Source of the DNA: an uncultured Campylobacter sp.
GTDB taxonomy: Bacteria > Campylobacterota > Campylobacteria > Campylobacterales > Campylobacteraceae
Direction: 5' to 3'
NCBI RefSeq assembly: GCF_905373215.1
Contig: NZ_CAJPRT010000002.1
Span: 1 to 64,000 of the forward strand
Length of the DNA: 64,000 nucleotides
Shown here piece after piece: positions 8,682 to 17,777 of the stretch. Every line of letters starts with the position of its first letter. Positions within the stretch are counted from its first letter, which is position 1. The position numbers and the translations under genes are program-made. The notes under the pieces were generated by a model that ran no database searches, had not been told where the DNA came from, and was given only the letters and a program-made list of their open reading frames with translations.

Positions 8682-9242
8682 ATGAAATTTAAAGCTTTAC
8701 TTCCGCTTATTATCATCGCTGCGGGCTTGGCATGGGCATTGGACAATTATCTTAGCTATAAAAATATCGAAACGATCAACTCCGAAATTCCGCTAAAGCA
8801 GGCATTGGACGGCGAGCAAATTTCTAAAATCCGCGTCTATAAATCCAAACGAATTCTTGAAATTTTAACCTCAAAAGGCGTCGCAAAAAGCTACAAAATC
8901 GCCCTCGGACGCGAGCCTGAAGGACACAAAGAAGTTCAAGGCGACGGCAAAACCCCGGAGGGCAACTACACCATAAACGGCAAAAATCCAAACTCGGCGT
9001 ATCATCTAAATTTAGGCATCTCCTATCCGAATAAAGCCGACGTAGCACACGCAAAATCCCTCGGCAAGAGCGCAGGTGGCGATATCAAAATCCACGGGCT
9101 ACCGAACAAATTTAGCTACCTAGGGCAGAGTATCGCGGCGTTCGGCGACTGGACGGAGGGCTGCATAGCGCTCGTCAATGACGATATGGACGAGCTTTTT
9201 GAACACGTGAAAATCGGCACGCCGATAGAAATTTTGCCGTGA
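8682..9242 (+). CDS. L,D-transpeptidase (YkuD-fold) family protein
   Basis: 186 residues with an N-terminal membrane anchor or signal (residues 4-20, ALLPLIIIAAGLAWALDNY). The YkuD domain follows from about residue 50: the HG of IKIHGLPN near 143 and the catalytic SxGC-like segment DWTEGCIAL near 160, whose Cys is the nucleophile. Such enzymes make 3-3 cross-links or attach proteins to peptidoglycan, or trim it as in Campylobacter Pgp proteins. No clear ribosome site is present because the preceding hairpin ends five bases upstream. Confidence 0.88.
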   Translation: MKFKALLPLIIIAAGLAWALDNYLSYKNIETINSEIPLKQALDGEQISKIRVYKSKRILEILTSKGVAKSYKIALGREPEGHKEVQGDGKTPEGNYTINGKNPNSAYHLNLGISYPNKADVAHAKSLGKSAGGDIKIHGLPNKFSYLGQSIAAFGDWTEGCIALVNDDMDELFEHVKIGTPIEILP

Positions 9243-9750
9243 CTGCACGCGCCTGCGCTAAAATTTCACAGCCGCGATCGATATAAAACGTAGCGTAAAT
9301 TTTATCTACGAGCTTCAAAATAATGTTTGCCGCCCAGGCTTTCGTAGTCGTGAAATTTACGATTAAACTCGGAGTCTGTTTTTATAAAATTTAATCGTAT
9401 CGGCGCTTGTCCTAATTAAATTTAGGCAGTTCCGCTTTAAATTTTACATACCGCTCAAAAATTTCATCTCAAATTTAGCCCTCGGTCTGGCTGAAATTTC
9501 ATCCCAAATTTATGGCGCAAATAGTCTAAATTTAAATATACGCAAGCCCGATGATTTGCGAGTTTCGTCCTTGCCGAATCGATAAAATTTTTAAAATCGC
9601 GACTCGCCGTTCGTGGCGTATAAAATTCTTTGCGATCTATGGCGCAAAATCCGCGTCCTTGCGCAAAATTTCAGATTAAATTTCATCCCCGATAAGCCTT
9701 TTTTTATCGCTTTTGGATATAATGCGCCAAAACTAAAATAAGGAATTTTA
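9243..9750. promoter_or_regulatory. Gap with the nfuA-like gene promoter
   Basis: About 500 bases filled with AAATTT, AAAATTTT and TAAATTT words and no credible gene. The only clear signal is GGATATAATG at 9716-9724, a good -10 box (TATAAT at 9718) 28 bases ahead of the next ATG. Confidence 0.5.
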
Positions 9751-10017
9751 ATGATACCATTTACAGACGAAGAGCTTCTAGCCCCGGTACAAGATAGCTT
9801 AGAGCTGATCCGACCGATGCTGCAAAACGACGGCGGCGATATGAAGCTTTTAGGCATAAAAAACGGCGTCGTCTATGTCCGCCTTACCGGGCATTGCCAC
9901 GGCTGCGCCGCAAGTGCGCAGACCCTAAAATACGGCGTCGAGCGCCAGCTTCGCATGGATATTCACCCCGAGCTTAGCGTCGTAAACATCCCCGAAGGCG
10001 AAGAGTTTGAACTATAA
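9751..10017 (+). CDS. NifU-like Fe-S scaffold/carrier protein
   Basis: 88 residues comprising a single NifU C-terminal (Nfu) domain. The cluster-binding Cys pair is HCHGCAAS near residues 47-54, preceded by the NDGGDMKLL signature. Proteins of this type carry 4Fe-4S clusters to target enzymes in the cytoplasm. AAGGAA lies ahead of the ATG. The stop overlaps the TTG start of the next gene. Confidence 0.92.
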   Translation: MIPFTDEELLAPVQDSLELIRPMLQNDGGDMKLLGIKNGVVYVRLTGHCHGCAASAQTLKYGVERQLRMDIHPELSVVNIPEGEEFEL

Positions 10018-10555
10018 AAAACTGGGGCTAAAGGCCTTTTCGCGCGGAGAATTCGAGCTTGCGAAGCTGTATTTTTCGCTCGCATACGAAAAAAGCGGCG
10101 AGGAGGAAATTCTATTTTTGCTTGAACTTTGCCAGACCGCGATGGCAGACCGCGAAGAGGCGCTTATGCTCTTTGATTTTTACAACCTCAGCCCAAAAAC
10201 TCAAACCGCGGAGCTTTTTAAAATTTTGAACTCCATCAATGAAAAGATCGCGAGTGAAGCGGCTTCCGAACCCGGCGCCGAGGATGAGATCGCCGTTATC
10301 GCTTATGCCGATTTTATGCGCGCGGTAGGCCAAAGAGGCTTTAAAGACGCCTTCGAATCGATCATTTTTTCATCCAAAATCGCCATTTCGGACAAAACCG
10401 AGATGATAGAATTTTTAGAAAATTTGATAGAAAACGGCTACTACGAAATGGGGCTTAATTACGTCGAGAGCTCGGCCGCCGCGTATGCAGGCGATGAACG
10501 CTTTGAAGCGCTGATGCAAAAAATCAAAAATCATGAAAATACGACTCGAAAATAA
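10007..10555 (+). CDS. Conserved protein of unknown function, TPR-like
   Basis: 182 residues, all-helical, acidic. The first 60 residues (LGLKAFSRGEFELAKLYFSL) resemble a tetratricopeptide hairpin. No catalytic motif. It starts with TTG inside the end of the Nfu gene and overlaps the murE start by 23 bases, so it sits in the middle of a translationally coupled trio. Function cannot be assigned; a scaffold role is only a guess. Confidence 0.8.
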   Translation: MNYKKLGLKAFSRGEFELAKLYFSLAYEKSGEEEILFLLELCQTAMADREEALMLFDFYNLSPKTQTAELFKILNSINEKIASEAASEPGAEDEIAVIAYADFMRAVGQRGFKDAFESIIFSSKIAISDKTEMIEFLENLIENGYYEMGLNYVESSAAAYAGDERFEALMQKIKNHENTTRK

Positions 10556-11843
10556 TTTCATCACCGATAACTCCGCCGAATGCGAGGCGGGCTACTTTTT
10601 TATGCGCACGAGCGCGAACGCTAAATTTGCACCTGAAGCGGCGCAAAAAGGCGCACAGATCATCTCTATCGCGCAAACAAAGGAGCTTTTAAAGATCGAT
10701 CCGCGCATCAAAATCGTAGGCATCACCGGTACGAACGGCAAAACGACGACCGCGGCGGCGATCTATTCGACGCTGCTGGATCTGGGCTTTAGCTGCGGTC
10801 TAAGCGGCACGCGCGGCGCCTTTATAAATGAGCGCAGAATCGACGAGAAGGGGCTTACGACGAGCTCGGTTTTTAAGACGATGAGCTATCTTCACGAAGC
10901 CGGCAAGCAGGGCTGTGAGTACTTCGTTATGGAAGTTAGCTCGCACGCAATCGCGCAAAACCGCATAGAAGGGCTAAATTTTGCGCTTAAAATTTTTACG
11001 AATTTAAGTCAAGATCATCTCGATTATCACGGCAGCATGCAAGAATACGCCGCGGTCAAGAGCTCGTTTTTCGCAGACGACGCGCCAAAGCTCATAAATG
11101 CCGACGACGGACATATTAAATTTAACCCCGCAAACGCCCTTACCTACGGTATCAAAAACGCCGCAAGCTTCGCCGTGAGCGGATACGGGCTAAAGGGCGG
11201 CATCGACGCGCTCCTGCGTACTCCAAACGGCGATAATGCGCAGCTTCAAAGCGATCTCATCGGCGAGTTTAATCTCTACAACCTTACCGCGGCGTTTGCG
11301 GCGGTTAAAATTCTAACCAAGCTGCCGAACGAGGAGATCGCAAAAGCTCTGGCAAACTTCGGCGGTGTCGAGGGTCGCGTGCAGATCGTAAATAAAAATC
11401 CGCTTGTAATCGTCGATTTCGCTCATACCCCAGACGGCATCGAAAAGGTGCTAAACGCGCTGCGCGCAAGCGGCGAGATCATCGCGGTTTTCGGCGCGGG
11501 CGGCGATCGCGACCACGGCAAGCGTCCGAAAATGGGCGCCATCGCGGAGCACTTTGCTAAAATCTGTATCGTTACGAGCGATAACCCGCGCAGCGAGGAT
11601 CCAGACGAGATCATCGAACAAATTTGCTCCGGCATGCGCCGAAAAGATAAAATTTTAAAGATCGCGGATCGCAAAGAGGCTATCGCGCGCGCGCTAGATC
11701 TTGCCAAAAACGGCGAGATGATCGCTATTTTGGGCAAAGGCGACGAGACCTACCAGGAGATCAAGGGCGTGAAGCATCCTTTCAGCGACAAACAGGTCGT
11801 GAGCGAGCTCGTCGCGGCGCGAGGCGAGTCAAATTTAGACTAA
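10533..11843 (+). CDS. murE: UDP-MurNAc-L-Ala-D-Glu:meso-diaminopimelate ligase
   Basis: 436 residues. Adds meso-diaminopimelate to the peptidoglycan precursor in the cytoplasm, using ATP. The Mur-ligase P-loop is GITGTNGKTTTAA near residue 63. EVSSHA is near residue 135 and the DAP-specificity motif DNPRSEDP near 350. It is shorter than E. coli MurE because the N-terminal domain is reduced, as in other Campylobacter. The dapF gene for its substrate is at 36.3 kb. Confidence 0.96.
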   Translation: MKIRLENNFITDNSAECEAGYFFMRTSANAKFAPEAAQKGAQIISIAQTKELLKIDPRIKIVGITGTNGKTTTAAAIYSTLLDLGFSCGLSGTRGAFINERRIDEKGLTTSSVFKTMSYLHEAGKQGCEYFVMEVSSHAIAQNRIEGLNFALKIFTNLSQDHLDYHGSMQEYAAVKSSFFADDAPKLINADDGHIKFNPANALTYGIKNAASFAVSGYGLKGGIDALLRTPNGDNAQLQSDLIGEFNLYNLTAAFAAVKILTKLPNEEIAKALANFGGVEGRVQIVNKNPLVIVDFAHTPDGIEKVLNALRASGEIIAVFGAGGDRDHGKRPKMGAIAEHFAKICIVTSDNPRSEDPDEIIEQICSGMRRKDKILKIADRKEAIARALDLAKNGEMIAILGKGDETYQEIKGVKHPFSDKQVVSELVAARGESNLD

Positions 11844-11860
11844 ATTTTAAAGGACGGCCG

Positions 11861-12208
11861 ATGAAAATCGAAATTTTATCAAGCAAAATCCACCGCGCGC
11901 GCGTGACGGACGCCAACCTCAACTACGTGGGCTCGGTCACGATCGGACCCGAGCTCATCGAGGCTGCAGGGCTTTGCGAATACCAAAAAGTCGAGATCCT
12001 AAACGTCAATAACGGCGAGCGCTTCGCTACCTACGTGATCCGCGGCGAGAAAAAGGGCGAGATCTGCCTAAACGGCGCGGCCGCGCGCAAAGTCTGCGTC
12101 GGCGACGTCGTCATCATCGTAGCCTACGCACAGATGAGCGCCAAAAAAGCGAAAAATTTTAAATCAAAAATCGTGCAGGTAAACGAAAAAAACCAAATAA
12201 CGGAGTAA
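11861..12208 (+). CDS. panD: Aspartate 1-decarboxylase precursor
   Basis: 115 residues. Makes beta-alanine for pantothenate and CoA. Self-cleavage occurs at the Gly-Ser bond in NYVGSVTIG (Ser near residue 25), which becomes the pyruvoyl group. Full-length for the family, with NNGERF and the C-terminal VAYA region. AAAGGA lies before the ATG. The coaE gene at 38.4 kb acts at the end of the same pathway. Confidence 0.97.
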   Translation: MKIEILSSKIHRARVTDANLNYVGSVTIGPELIEAAGLCEYQKVEILNVNNGERFATYVIRGEKKGEICLNGAAARKVCVGDVVIIVAYAQMSAKKAKNFKSKIVQVNEKNQITE

Positions 12209-12210
12209 AG

Positions 12211-12540
12211 ATGTTCGAAGGAATGGATTTTTCAAAGATGGGGCAGATGCTCGATCAGATGCAGGCCAAGGCTAAGCAGATCGAGGAGGAGAATGCGCGC
12301 AAGGAATTTACCGTAAAATCGGGCGCGGGCATGGTCGCCATCAGGCTAAACGGCGCGGGCGAGGTGCTTGATCTAAGCATCGACGATAGTCTTTTTAACG
12401 ACAAAGAGAGCTTGCAGATCCTGCTGATCTCGGCGATAGGCGACGCGATAAAACTCGTCGAAAATGAAAAGAAAGGCGCCGCAGCGTCCATGCTAGGAGG
12501 GCTCGGCGGCCTAGGCGATCTGCTCGGCGATAAGGGCTAA
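12211..12540 (+). CDS. YbaB/EbfC nucleoid-associated protein
   Basis: 109 residues. MFEGMDFSKMGQMLDQMQAK starts the dimerisation helix, followed by the small beta domain with GAGMVAIRLNGAGEVL. Family members bind DNA as dimers and affect nucleoid structure. The tail is Gly/Leu rich (MLGGLGGLGDLLG). It begins two bases after the panD stop. Confidence 0.93.
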   Translation: MFEGMDFSKMGQMLDQMQAKAKQIEEENARKEFTVKSGAGMVAIRLNGAGEVLDLSIDDSLFNDKESLQILLISAIGDAIKLVENEKKGAAASMLGGLGGLGDLLGDKG

Positions 12541-13131
12541 GCGTAGTTCAAAAATGGTGAAAATAGGCTTTTTAGAGAGGGCGACTACTTCCCGCCTAGC
12601 GAGCGGTTTGGATTCTACGGAGCGAGCGGCTTCTGCAGCGAACTAAATGAAGCCCGATTTTATAAGGCGGCGTTAAATTTAGATTTTGTGGCGATACGGT
12701 TTGCATAAAGCACGGCTCGCTTGATTTGACGCGAGGTTATTAAATTTCAACCTTAGCAAATCGGTCAAATTTAACGGGCGGCGCGAGGGCAAATTCTAAA
12801 ATTTCGGCGAGCTGCTACGCTGCGGCGCAAAGTAAAATTTAACTCGCACGGCTTAAATGCAAAGCGGGCGAGCCGTTGCGCGACATCCGCGAGCAAATCG
12901 AGCGTAAGATGCGGCTCAAAAAAGCGGAGCATCCTTCGCCTCGCGCACTGCGTAAAGCTAGGGAAATTAAAATTTAAAATTTTAAGCGGCATGATTACTT
13001 ATACGCGACGTACAAACGGCTCGCGACAGCAAAGTCTAAGCTGCGCGACGAAAAGGCATTCGAAGGGCGCGAATTTGCATTCGTCAAGGGCGCGCCCAAG
13101 TAGAGCAAATCAAAACCGCAAGGTAGGATCG
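12541..13131. other. Gap with protein-like fragments, likely a decayed gene
   Basis: No intact gene. Two frames read like eroded coding sequence: about 12546-12705 (+) gives REGDYFPPSERFGFYGASGF and on to a stop without a start, and about 12850-12978 (+) gives GEPLRDIREQIERKMRLKK and on to a stop. In C. jejuni a PDZ-type exported protein gene lies between ybaB and ispA, so these may be its remains. That link is inference. Confidence 0.35.
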
Positions 13132-13983
13132 ATGGATATTTTAGAAAAATTTAAATGTTACTTGAAGCGCAACGAACTGAAGGCGTCTAGCTTTCATCCG
13201 TACTTCGAGGAGGCGCTCAATTACATGCTGCAGGCGGGCGGCAAGCATTTTCGCGCGCAGCTGCTGCTAGGCGTCGTCTCGGCGGTGGATGAGCGGCGCT
13301 TTGAGGGCGCGCTGGCGATCGCGATGGCGCTTGAGATGATCCACACCTACTCGCTCATACACGATGATCTGCCTGCGATGGACGATGCGGATCTGCGCCG
13401 CGGACGGCCGAGCCTGCATAAAAAATACGACGAGGTCACGGCGATTTTGGTGGGCGACGCGCTAAATACCGACGCGTTTTTGATCGCCGCGAGCGCGAAC
13501 CTAAGCGACGAGATCAAGATAAAATGCATTAAAACTCTAGCGCGAAATGCAGGCAGCAGCGGCATGGTGCTCGGTCAGGCGATCGATTGCCGTTTTGAAA
13601 ACAGTCCGTTAAAGCAAAGCGAGCTTGAGTTTTTGCATCTGCATAAAACGGGCGCGCTCATCGCCGCAGCGTTTGAGCTAGGCGCCATAATCGGCGGCCT
13701 AAAGGACGAGCTTGCGCATGAGCTTTATAAAATCGGGCTGAAGCTAGGTCTCATATTTCAGATCGAGGATGATATCATAGACGCCACGAGCGACGAGGCA
13801 AGTGCAGGCAAGCCCGTAGGGGCGGATGGCGCAAAAAATTCCTTCGTAAATTTACTAGGTCTTGCGGGCGCGAGGAGCTACAAGCAGCGCCTAATAGACG
13901 AGGTAAGCGGCGCGATGAGCGGCTATGACGAAAGCCTGCGCGATTTGGTTTTAAATTTGATAGAAAAATACCTGAAAGGATGA
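13132..13983 (+). CDS. ispA: Polyprenyl (farnesyl/geranyl) diphosphate synthase
   Basis: 283 residues. Condenses isopentenyl and allylic diphosphates to farnesyl diphosphate. The first Asp-rich motif is DDLPAMDDADLRRGRP near residue 80 and the second is DDIIDATSDE near residue 208, both intact for Mg binding. MDILEKF at 13132 is chosen because it has a GGATCG site and matches the family start; upstream residues of the longer frame are low-complexity. It lies four bases before tkt. Confidence 0.94.
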   Translation: MDILEKFKCYLKRNELKASSFHPYFEEALNYMLQAGGKHFRAQLLLGVVSAVDERRFEGALAIAMALEMIHTYSLIHDDLPAMDDADLRRGRPSLHKKYDEVTAILVGDALNTDAFLIAASANLSDEIKIKCIKTLARNAGSSGMVLGQAIDCRFENSPLKQSELEFLHLHKTGALIAAAFELGAIIGGLKDELAHELYKIGLKLGLIFQIEDDIIDATSDEASAGKPVGADGAKNSFVNLLGLAGARSYKQRLIDEVSGAMSGYDESLRDLVLNLIEKYLKG

Positions 13984-13986
13984 AAA

Positions 13987-15915
13987 ATGTCGAGCGAGCA
14001 GCTAAGTAAAATTTCAAACACGATCAAATTTCTAAGCGCGGATATGATCCAAAGCGCCAACTCGGGCCATCCCGGCACGCCGATGGGGCTAAGCGACGTA
14101 ATGAGCGTCTTTATGAGCAAGGTCCGCCATAACCCAAAAAATCCCGCGTGGCTGAACCGCGACCGCGTCGTATTCTCGGGCGGGCACGCAAGCGCGCTCG
14201 TGTATAGCTACCTCTACCTTAGCGGATATGATTTGAGCATGGACGATCTGAAAAGCTTCAGGCGCCTGCACTCCAAAACCCCGGGCCACCCGGAGATCAC
14301 TACCCCGGGCGTCGAGATCGCTACCGGGCCGCTCGGTCAGGGCGTCGCAAACGCAGTCGGATTTGCGATGGCCGCAAAATACGCCGCGCATCTGCTAAAC
14401 GAGGAAGAAAACGAGATCATCGATCACCGCGTCTATTGCTTCTGCGGTGACGGCGATCTGCAGGAGGGTATCAGCTACGAAGCGTGCGCGCTTGCGGGCA
14501 GACACAACCTCGATAATCTAACGATAATTTATGATTCTAATGGCATCACGATCGACGGCAGCACCGATATCGCGTGGTTTGAGGACGTGAAAGTGCGATT
14601 TGAAGCGCAGGGCTTTGAGGTCGCGCGCATCGATGGGCATAATTTCGATCAGATAGAATTTGTCCTTGACGAGGTCAAAAATAAAACAAAACCCTACCTC
14701 ATCATCGCAAATACCACGATCGGCAAGGGCGCGCTCGAGCTTGAGGGCACGGCCAAGACGCACGGCGCACCGCTTGGAGAGGAGCTGCTTGCGCGCGCTA
14801 AGCAAAGTCTGGGCTTTGATCCCGCCCAAAGCTTCGTCGTAAGCGAGGACGTGCTTTTTGCGACGCGCGCCGCGGTTGAGAAAGGCGATTTGGAGGAGGG
14901 GCTTTGGAAGGAGAAGCTTGCGAAGCTAAGCGATGAAAAAAGAGCGCTTTTAAACGAGCTTTTAAATCCCGACTTTAGCAAGATAGAATTTCCAGATTTT
15001 AGTGGGCTTAAAGTCGCCACCCGCGATAGCAACGGTAAAATTTTAAACGCTATCGCAAACGCGGTGCCCGGCTTTTTGGGCGGAAGCGCCGATTTGGCGG
15101 CATCGAATAAGACCGAGCTAAAAGGCGGCGACGACTTTCCGTGCGGCAAAAATTTACACTTCGGCATCCGCGAGCACGCGATGGCGGCGATCGGCAACGC
15201 CTTTGCGAGATACGGGCTTTTCATCCCGTTTAGCGCGACGTTTTTTATCTTTAGCGACTATCTCAAAACGGGCGCTAGACTTGCGGCGCTGATGGGCTTG
15301 CGACACTACTTCGTCTTCACGCACGACAGCATCGGCGTAGGCGAGGACGGGCCGACGCACGAGCCTATCGAGCAGCTTAGCACCTTCCGCGCGATGCCAG
15401 GCTTCTACACTTTCCGCCCCGCAGACGGCAACGAAAACGTAAAATGCTGGCGCACGGCGCTTTCCCTGAATGCCCCCGCGGCATTCGTCTGCTCGCGCCA
15501 AGGGCTTGAGCCGCTACCTAAGGCGGTTTTGGGCGACGTACAAAACGGCGCGTATCTGCTAAGGCAGAGCAAAGAGGCGCAGATCACGCTCATCGCAAGC
15601 GGCAGCGAAGTCTCGCTCTGCTTAAAAGCGGCGGCAATCCTGCAAGAGCAAGGTATCGGCGCAAATGTCGTAAGCGCGCCGTGCTTCGAGCTTTTGTGCG
15701 AGCAGGACGCGGACTATCTGGCGCAAATCCTAGAGCCGCAAACTAAAATTTTAGCCGTCGAAGCCGCAAGTGCGCTTGAGTGGTATAAATTTGCAGACGC
15801 GGTACACGGCATGCAAAGCTTCGGCGAGAGCGGCAACGCGAGCGAGCTGTTTAAGCTTTTCGGCTTCACCGACGTCGCGATCGCAAAAGAAGCAAGGGAG
15901 CTTTTAGAGCAGTAG
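13987..15915 (+). CDS. tkt: Transketolase
   Basis: 642 residues. A thiamine-diphosphate enzyme exchanging two-carbon units between sugar phosphates. GHPGTPMGLSD near residue 26, the ThDP/Mg motif GDGDLQEGISYEA near 156 and HDSIGVGEDGPTHEPIEQL near 447 are all intact. Three domains (PP, Pyr, C-terminal) are complete. Its start follows ispA by three bases, a gene pairing also seen in other Campylobacter. Confidence 0.97.
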   Translation: MSSEQLSKISNTIKFLSADMIQSANSGHPGTPMGLSDVMSVFMSKVRHNPKNPAWLNRDRVVFSGGHASALVYSYLYLSGYDLSMDDLKSFRRLHSKTPGHPEITTPGVEIATGPLGQGVANAVGFAMAAKYAAHLLNEEENEIIDHRVYCFCGDGDLQEGISYEACALAGRHNLDNLTIIYDSNGITIDGSTDIAWFEDVKVRFEAQGFEVARIDGHNFDQIEFVLDEVKNKTKPYLIIANTTIGKGALELEGTAKTHGAPLGEELLARAKQSLGFDPAQSFVVSEDVLFATRAAVEKGDLEEGLWKEKLAKLSDEKRALLNELLNPDFSKIEFPDFSGLKVATRDSNGKILNAIANAVPGFLGGSADLAASNKTELKGGDDFPCGKNLHFGIREHAMAAIGNAFARYGLFIPFSATFFIFSDYLKTGARLAALMGLRHYFVFTHDSIGVGEDGPTHEPIEQLSTFRAMPGFYTFRPADGNENVKCWRTALSLNAPAAFVCSRQGLEPLPKAVLGDVQNGAYLLRQSKEAQITLIASGSEVSLCLKAAAILQEQGIGANVVSAPCFELLCEQDADYLAQILEPQTKILAVEAASALEWYKFADAVHGMQSFGESGNASELFKLFGFTDVAIAKEARELLEQ

Positions 15916-15930
15916 CGGAAAGGGTAAAAT

Positions 15931-16353
15931 TTGAGCGAAAAAATCAAAATTTCGTATTTAGACGGATTTAAAATTTATGGGTTAAAAGCCCGCACGAAAA
16001 ATGCGGACGAGCTAGGCGGGAGTGGTAAAATTCCCGCGCTGTGGGCGAAATTTATGAAAGAGTGCTATGACGGGCAGAGCGAGATTTACGGCGTCTATTA
16101 CGATTACGAAAACGGCGCCGACGGACTTTACGATATCTTTATCGGCACCAAAGCGCCCCGCAGCGACGAAGCCTTGGAGATCAAAAGCGGCAAATACGCC
16201 GTTTTTAGTTTCCCGAATGAGCCGCAAAACGTAGCAAAATTTTGGAGCAAAATTTGGAGCTTTTTTGAGGCCGGCGAACTAAAAAGAGCGTTTGGAACGG
16301 ATTTTGAGTTTTACAGCGGAGACGAGATCAAAATTTTCATCTCGGTTTTGTAG
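15931..16353 (+). CDS. GyrI-like effector-binding domain protein
   Basis: 140 residues. A stand-alone domain resembling the GyrI-like/AraC effector-binding fold: FKIYGLKARTKN at the start, IPALWAKFM near residue 36 and GKYAVFSFPNEP near residue 90. No HTH is present. Such proteins bind small molecules or hydrolyse certain compounds. It starts with TTG, 15 bases after tkt, behind AAAGGG. Confidence 0.75.
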   Translation: MSEKIKISYLDGFKIYGLKARTKNADELGGSGKIPALWAKFMKECYDGQSEIYGVYYDYENGADGLYDIFIGTKAPRSDEALEIKSGKYAVFSFPNEPQNVAKFWSKIWSFFEAGELKRAFGTDFEFYSGDEIKIFISVL

Positions 16354-16699
16354 GGCGGCGCATGAAATTTATAAACGGCGAGTGATTTTTTGCCGCCGCG
16401 ATAAAATTTGCTCGCGAAATGCTAAAATTCCTTGCTCGCAAAAGCCGCGCAGAGCGTAAAATGCTGCTGCTTTATAAAATTTCATCCATAAAGCGGTAAA
16501 ATTCCGTACCCAAAACTACGCGCGAAAGCAAATTTTATGCCCAAAGCGCGCCGTACCTTAAGCCGTAGATTTAAAACGAAGTCTAAATTTGCGCCGTTAA
16601 ATTTAAACCCCCGCTCGCAAAATCAGGCGAAATTTCACGCGGAATTTCATTTTTAAATCTGTTATTAAGCCATTTTTGGCTTAAATTACGTTTTCATTC
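16354..16699. other. Gap upstream of tRNA-Ser
   Basis: About 345 bases rich in AAATTT and AAAATT words with scattered GC-rich pieces. No gene, hairpin or consensus promoter was found with confidence. Confidence 0.4.
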
Positions 16700-16787
16700 G
16701 GGTAGATGTCCGAGCGGTCGAAGGAGCGCGCCTCGAAAGCGCGTAAGGCGTCAGCCTTCTGGGGTTCGAATCCCTATCTACCCGCCA
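16700..16787 (+). tRNA. tRNA-Ser (anticodon CGA)
   Basis: An 88-base class II tRNA. The acceptor GGGTAGA pairs with TCTACCC, followed by the discriminator G and an encoded CCA. The anticodon stem CGCGC/GCGCG encloses loop CTCGAAA, giving anticodon CGA for UCG codons. The long variable arm (GGCGTCAGCC) and the T arm GGTTCGAATCC are typical of serine tRNA. Confidence 0.96.
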
Positions 16788-16821
16788 TTCATTCAAATTC
16801 CACCCAACACTCGGGAGCTAG

Positions 16822-17370
16822 ATGAGCAATAAACTCCTTTCGATGAGCCTGCAGGAGCTGTGGCGGCTCTTTCCGATACGTCTCGTGCCGCACGATCCGC
16901 GCTGGAGCGAATACTTTAAGCAGGAGCGCAAAATTTTGCGCGGTCTGCTGCGAGATTGCGGCAAGATCAAGATCCACCATGTCGGCAGCACCGCAGTAAG
17001 CGGGATCTGGGCGAAGCCGATCGTAGATATTTTGATCGAGTGCTCGGATATAGCCGCCGCCAAACAGCACCTGATAGACGCGGGCTATCTGCTAATGAGC
17101 GAAAAGGGGAGCCGCTGCAGCCTAAATAAGGGCTACACCGAAGCGGGATTTGCCGAGCGCGTTTTTCACGTGCATCTGCGAAATTTCGGCGATGCGGACG
17201 AGATATTTTTTAGAGATTTTTTGCGAGCGAATGCGGATATCGCTGGGCGGTACGAGGCGCTTAAATTAGAGCTTTGCAAGCGATTCGAGTTCGACCGCGA
17301 CGCCTACACTGCGGCAAAAAGCGAATTCGTGCTTAAATTTACGCGTATCGCTAAAGAAAATCTAAAATAG
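16822..17370 (+). CDS. GrpB family protein (UPF0157)
   Basis: 182 residues of the GrpB family in the nucleotidyltransferase superfamily. The core HHVGSTAVSGIWAKPIVDIL near residue 53 carries the GSTxxxG and Asp pattern, and VFHVHLRNFGD near residue 114 is the second family motif. Biochemical role is not settled; some family members are linked to CoA or nucleotide chemistry. It starts 34 bases after the tRNA with a GGGAG site and may be on the same transcript. Confidence 0.88.
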   Translation: MSNKLLSMSLQELWRLFPIRLVPHDPRWSEYFKQERKILRGLLRDCGKIKIHHVGSTAVSGIWAKPIVDILIECSDIAAAKQHLIDAGYLLMSEKGSRCSLNKGYTEAGFAERVFHVHLRNFGDADEIFFRDFLRANADIAGRYEALKLELCKRFEFDRDAYTAAKSEFVLKFTRIAKENLK

Positions 17371-17777
17371 TCGCGCAAATTTGAGCCTCTGTGTATCAGC
17401 TCACTCACCAAGAGCGATAAAAATGGCTAAATTTTATAAACGAAATGGGTAGATAGCGCCGCGCCCTGTGAGCTTATTTTTATAAAATTTTGACCGTAAT
17501 TTCAAATTTAAACGGCACTCACCCAGCTATCGTAGATAAATTTTACAAATCCAGCTAGCGGCAAAGTCATCCACAAAATGCGCCGTATCATCGCATCACA
17601 CCAAGGGCTAAGGTTCATTTCCGCGCTTCAGTACAAGTTTAAATTTAAAAGCCTACGCGTCATAAATTTTAAACATCTCGCTAAAACATTGGCTCACAAA
17701 CTCGCTAAATTTAAAGCGGCGAAAATTTTAAATTCCTCGCCGCTAGCTAGCCACACAAATCCGTCTGGCGCTTAAAT
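17371..17777. other. Convergent gap, no gene
   Basis: Lies between the GrpB gene (+) and the PLP enzyme (-), so it holds two 3' ends. Many AAATTT words and no clear terminator hairpin or gene were found. Confidence 0.4.

Noticed and set aside
12991..13131. N-terminal 47-residue extension of IspA
   Set aside because: Low-complexity basic residues absent from the family; the ATG at 13132 has a ribosome site.
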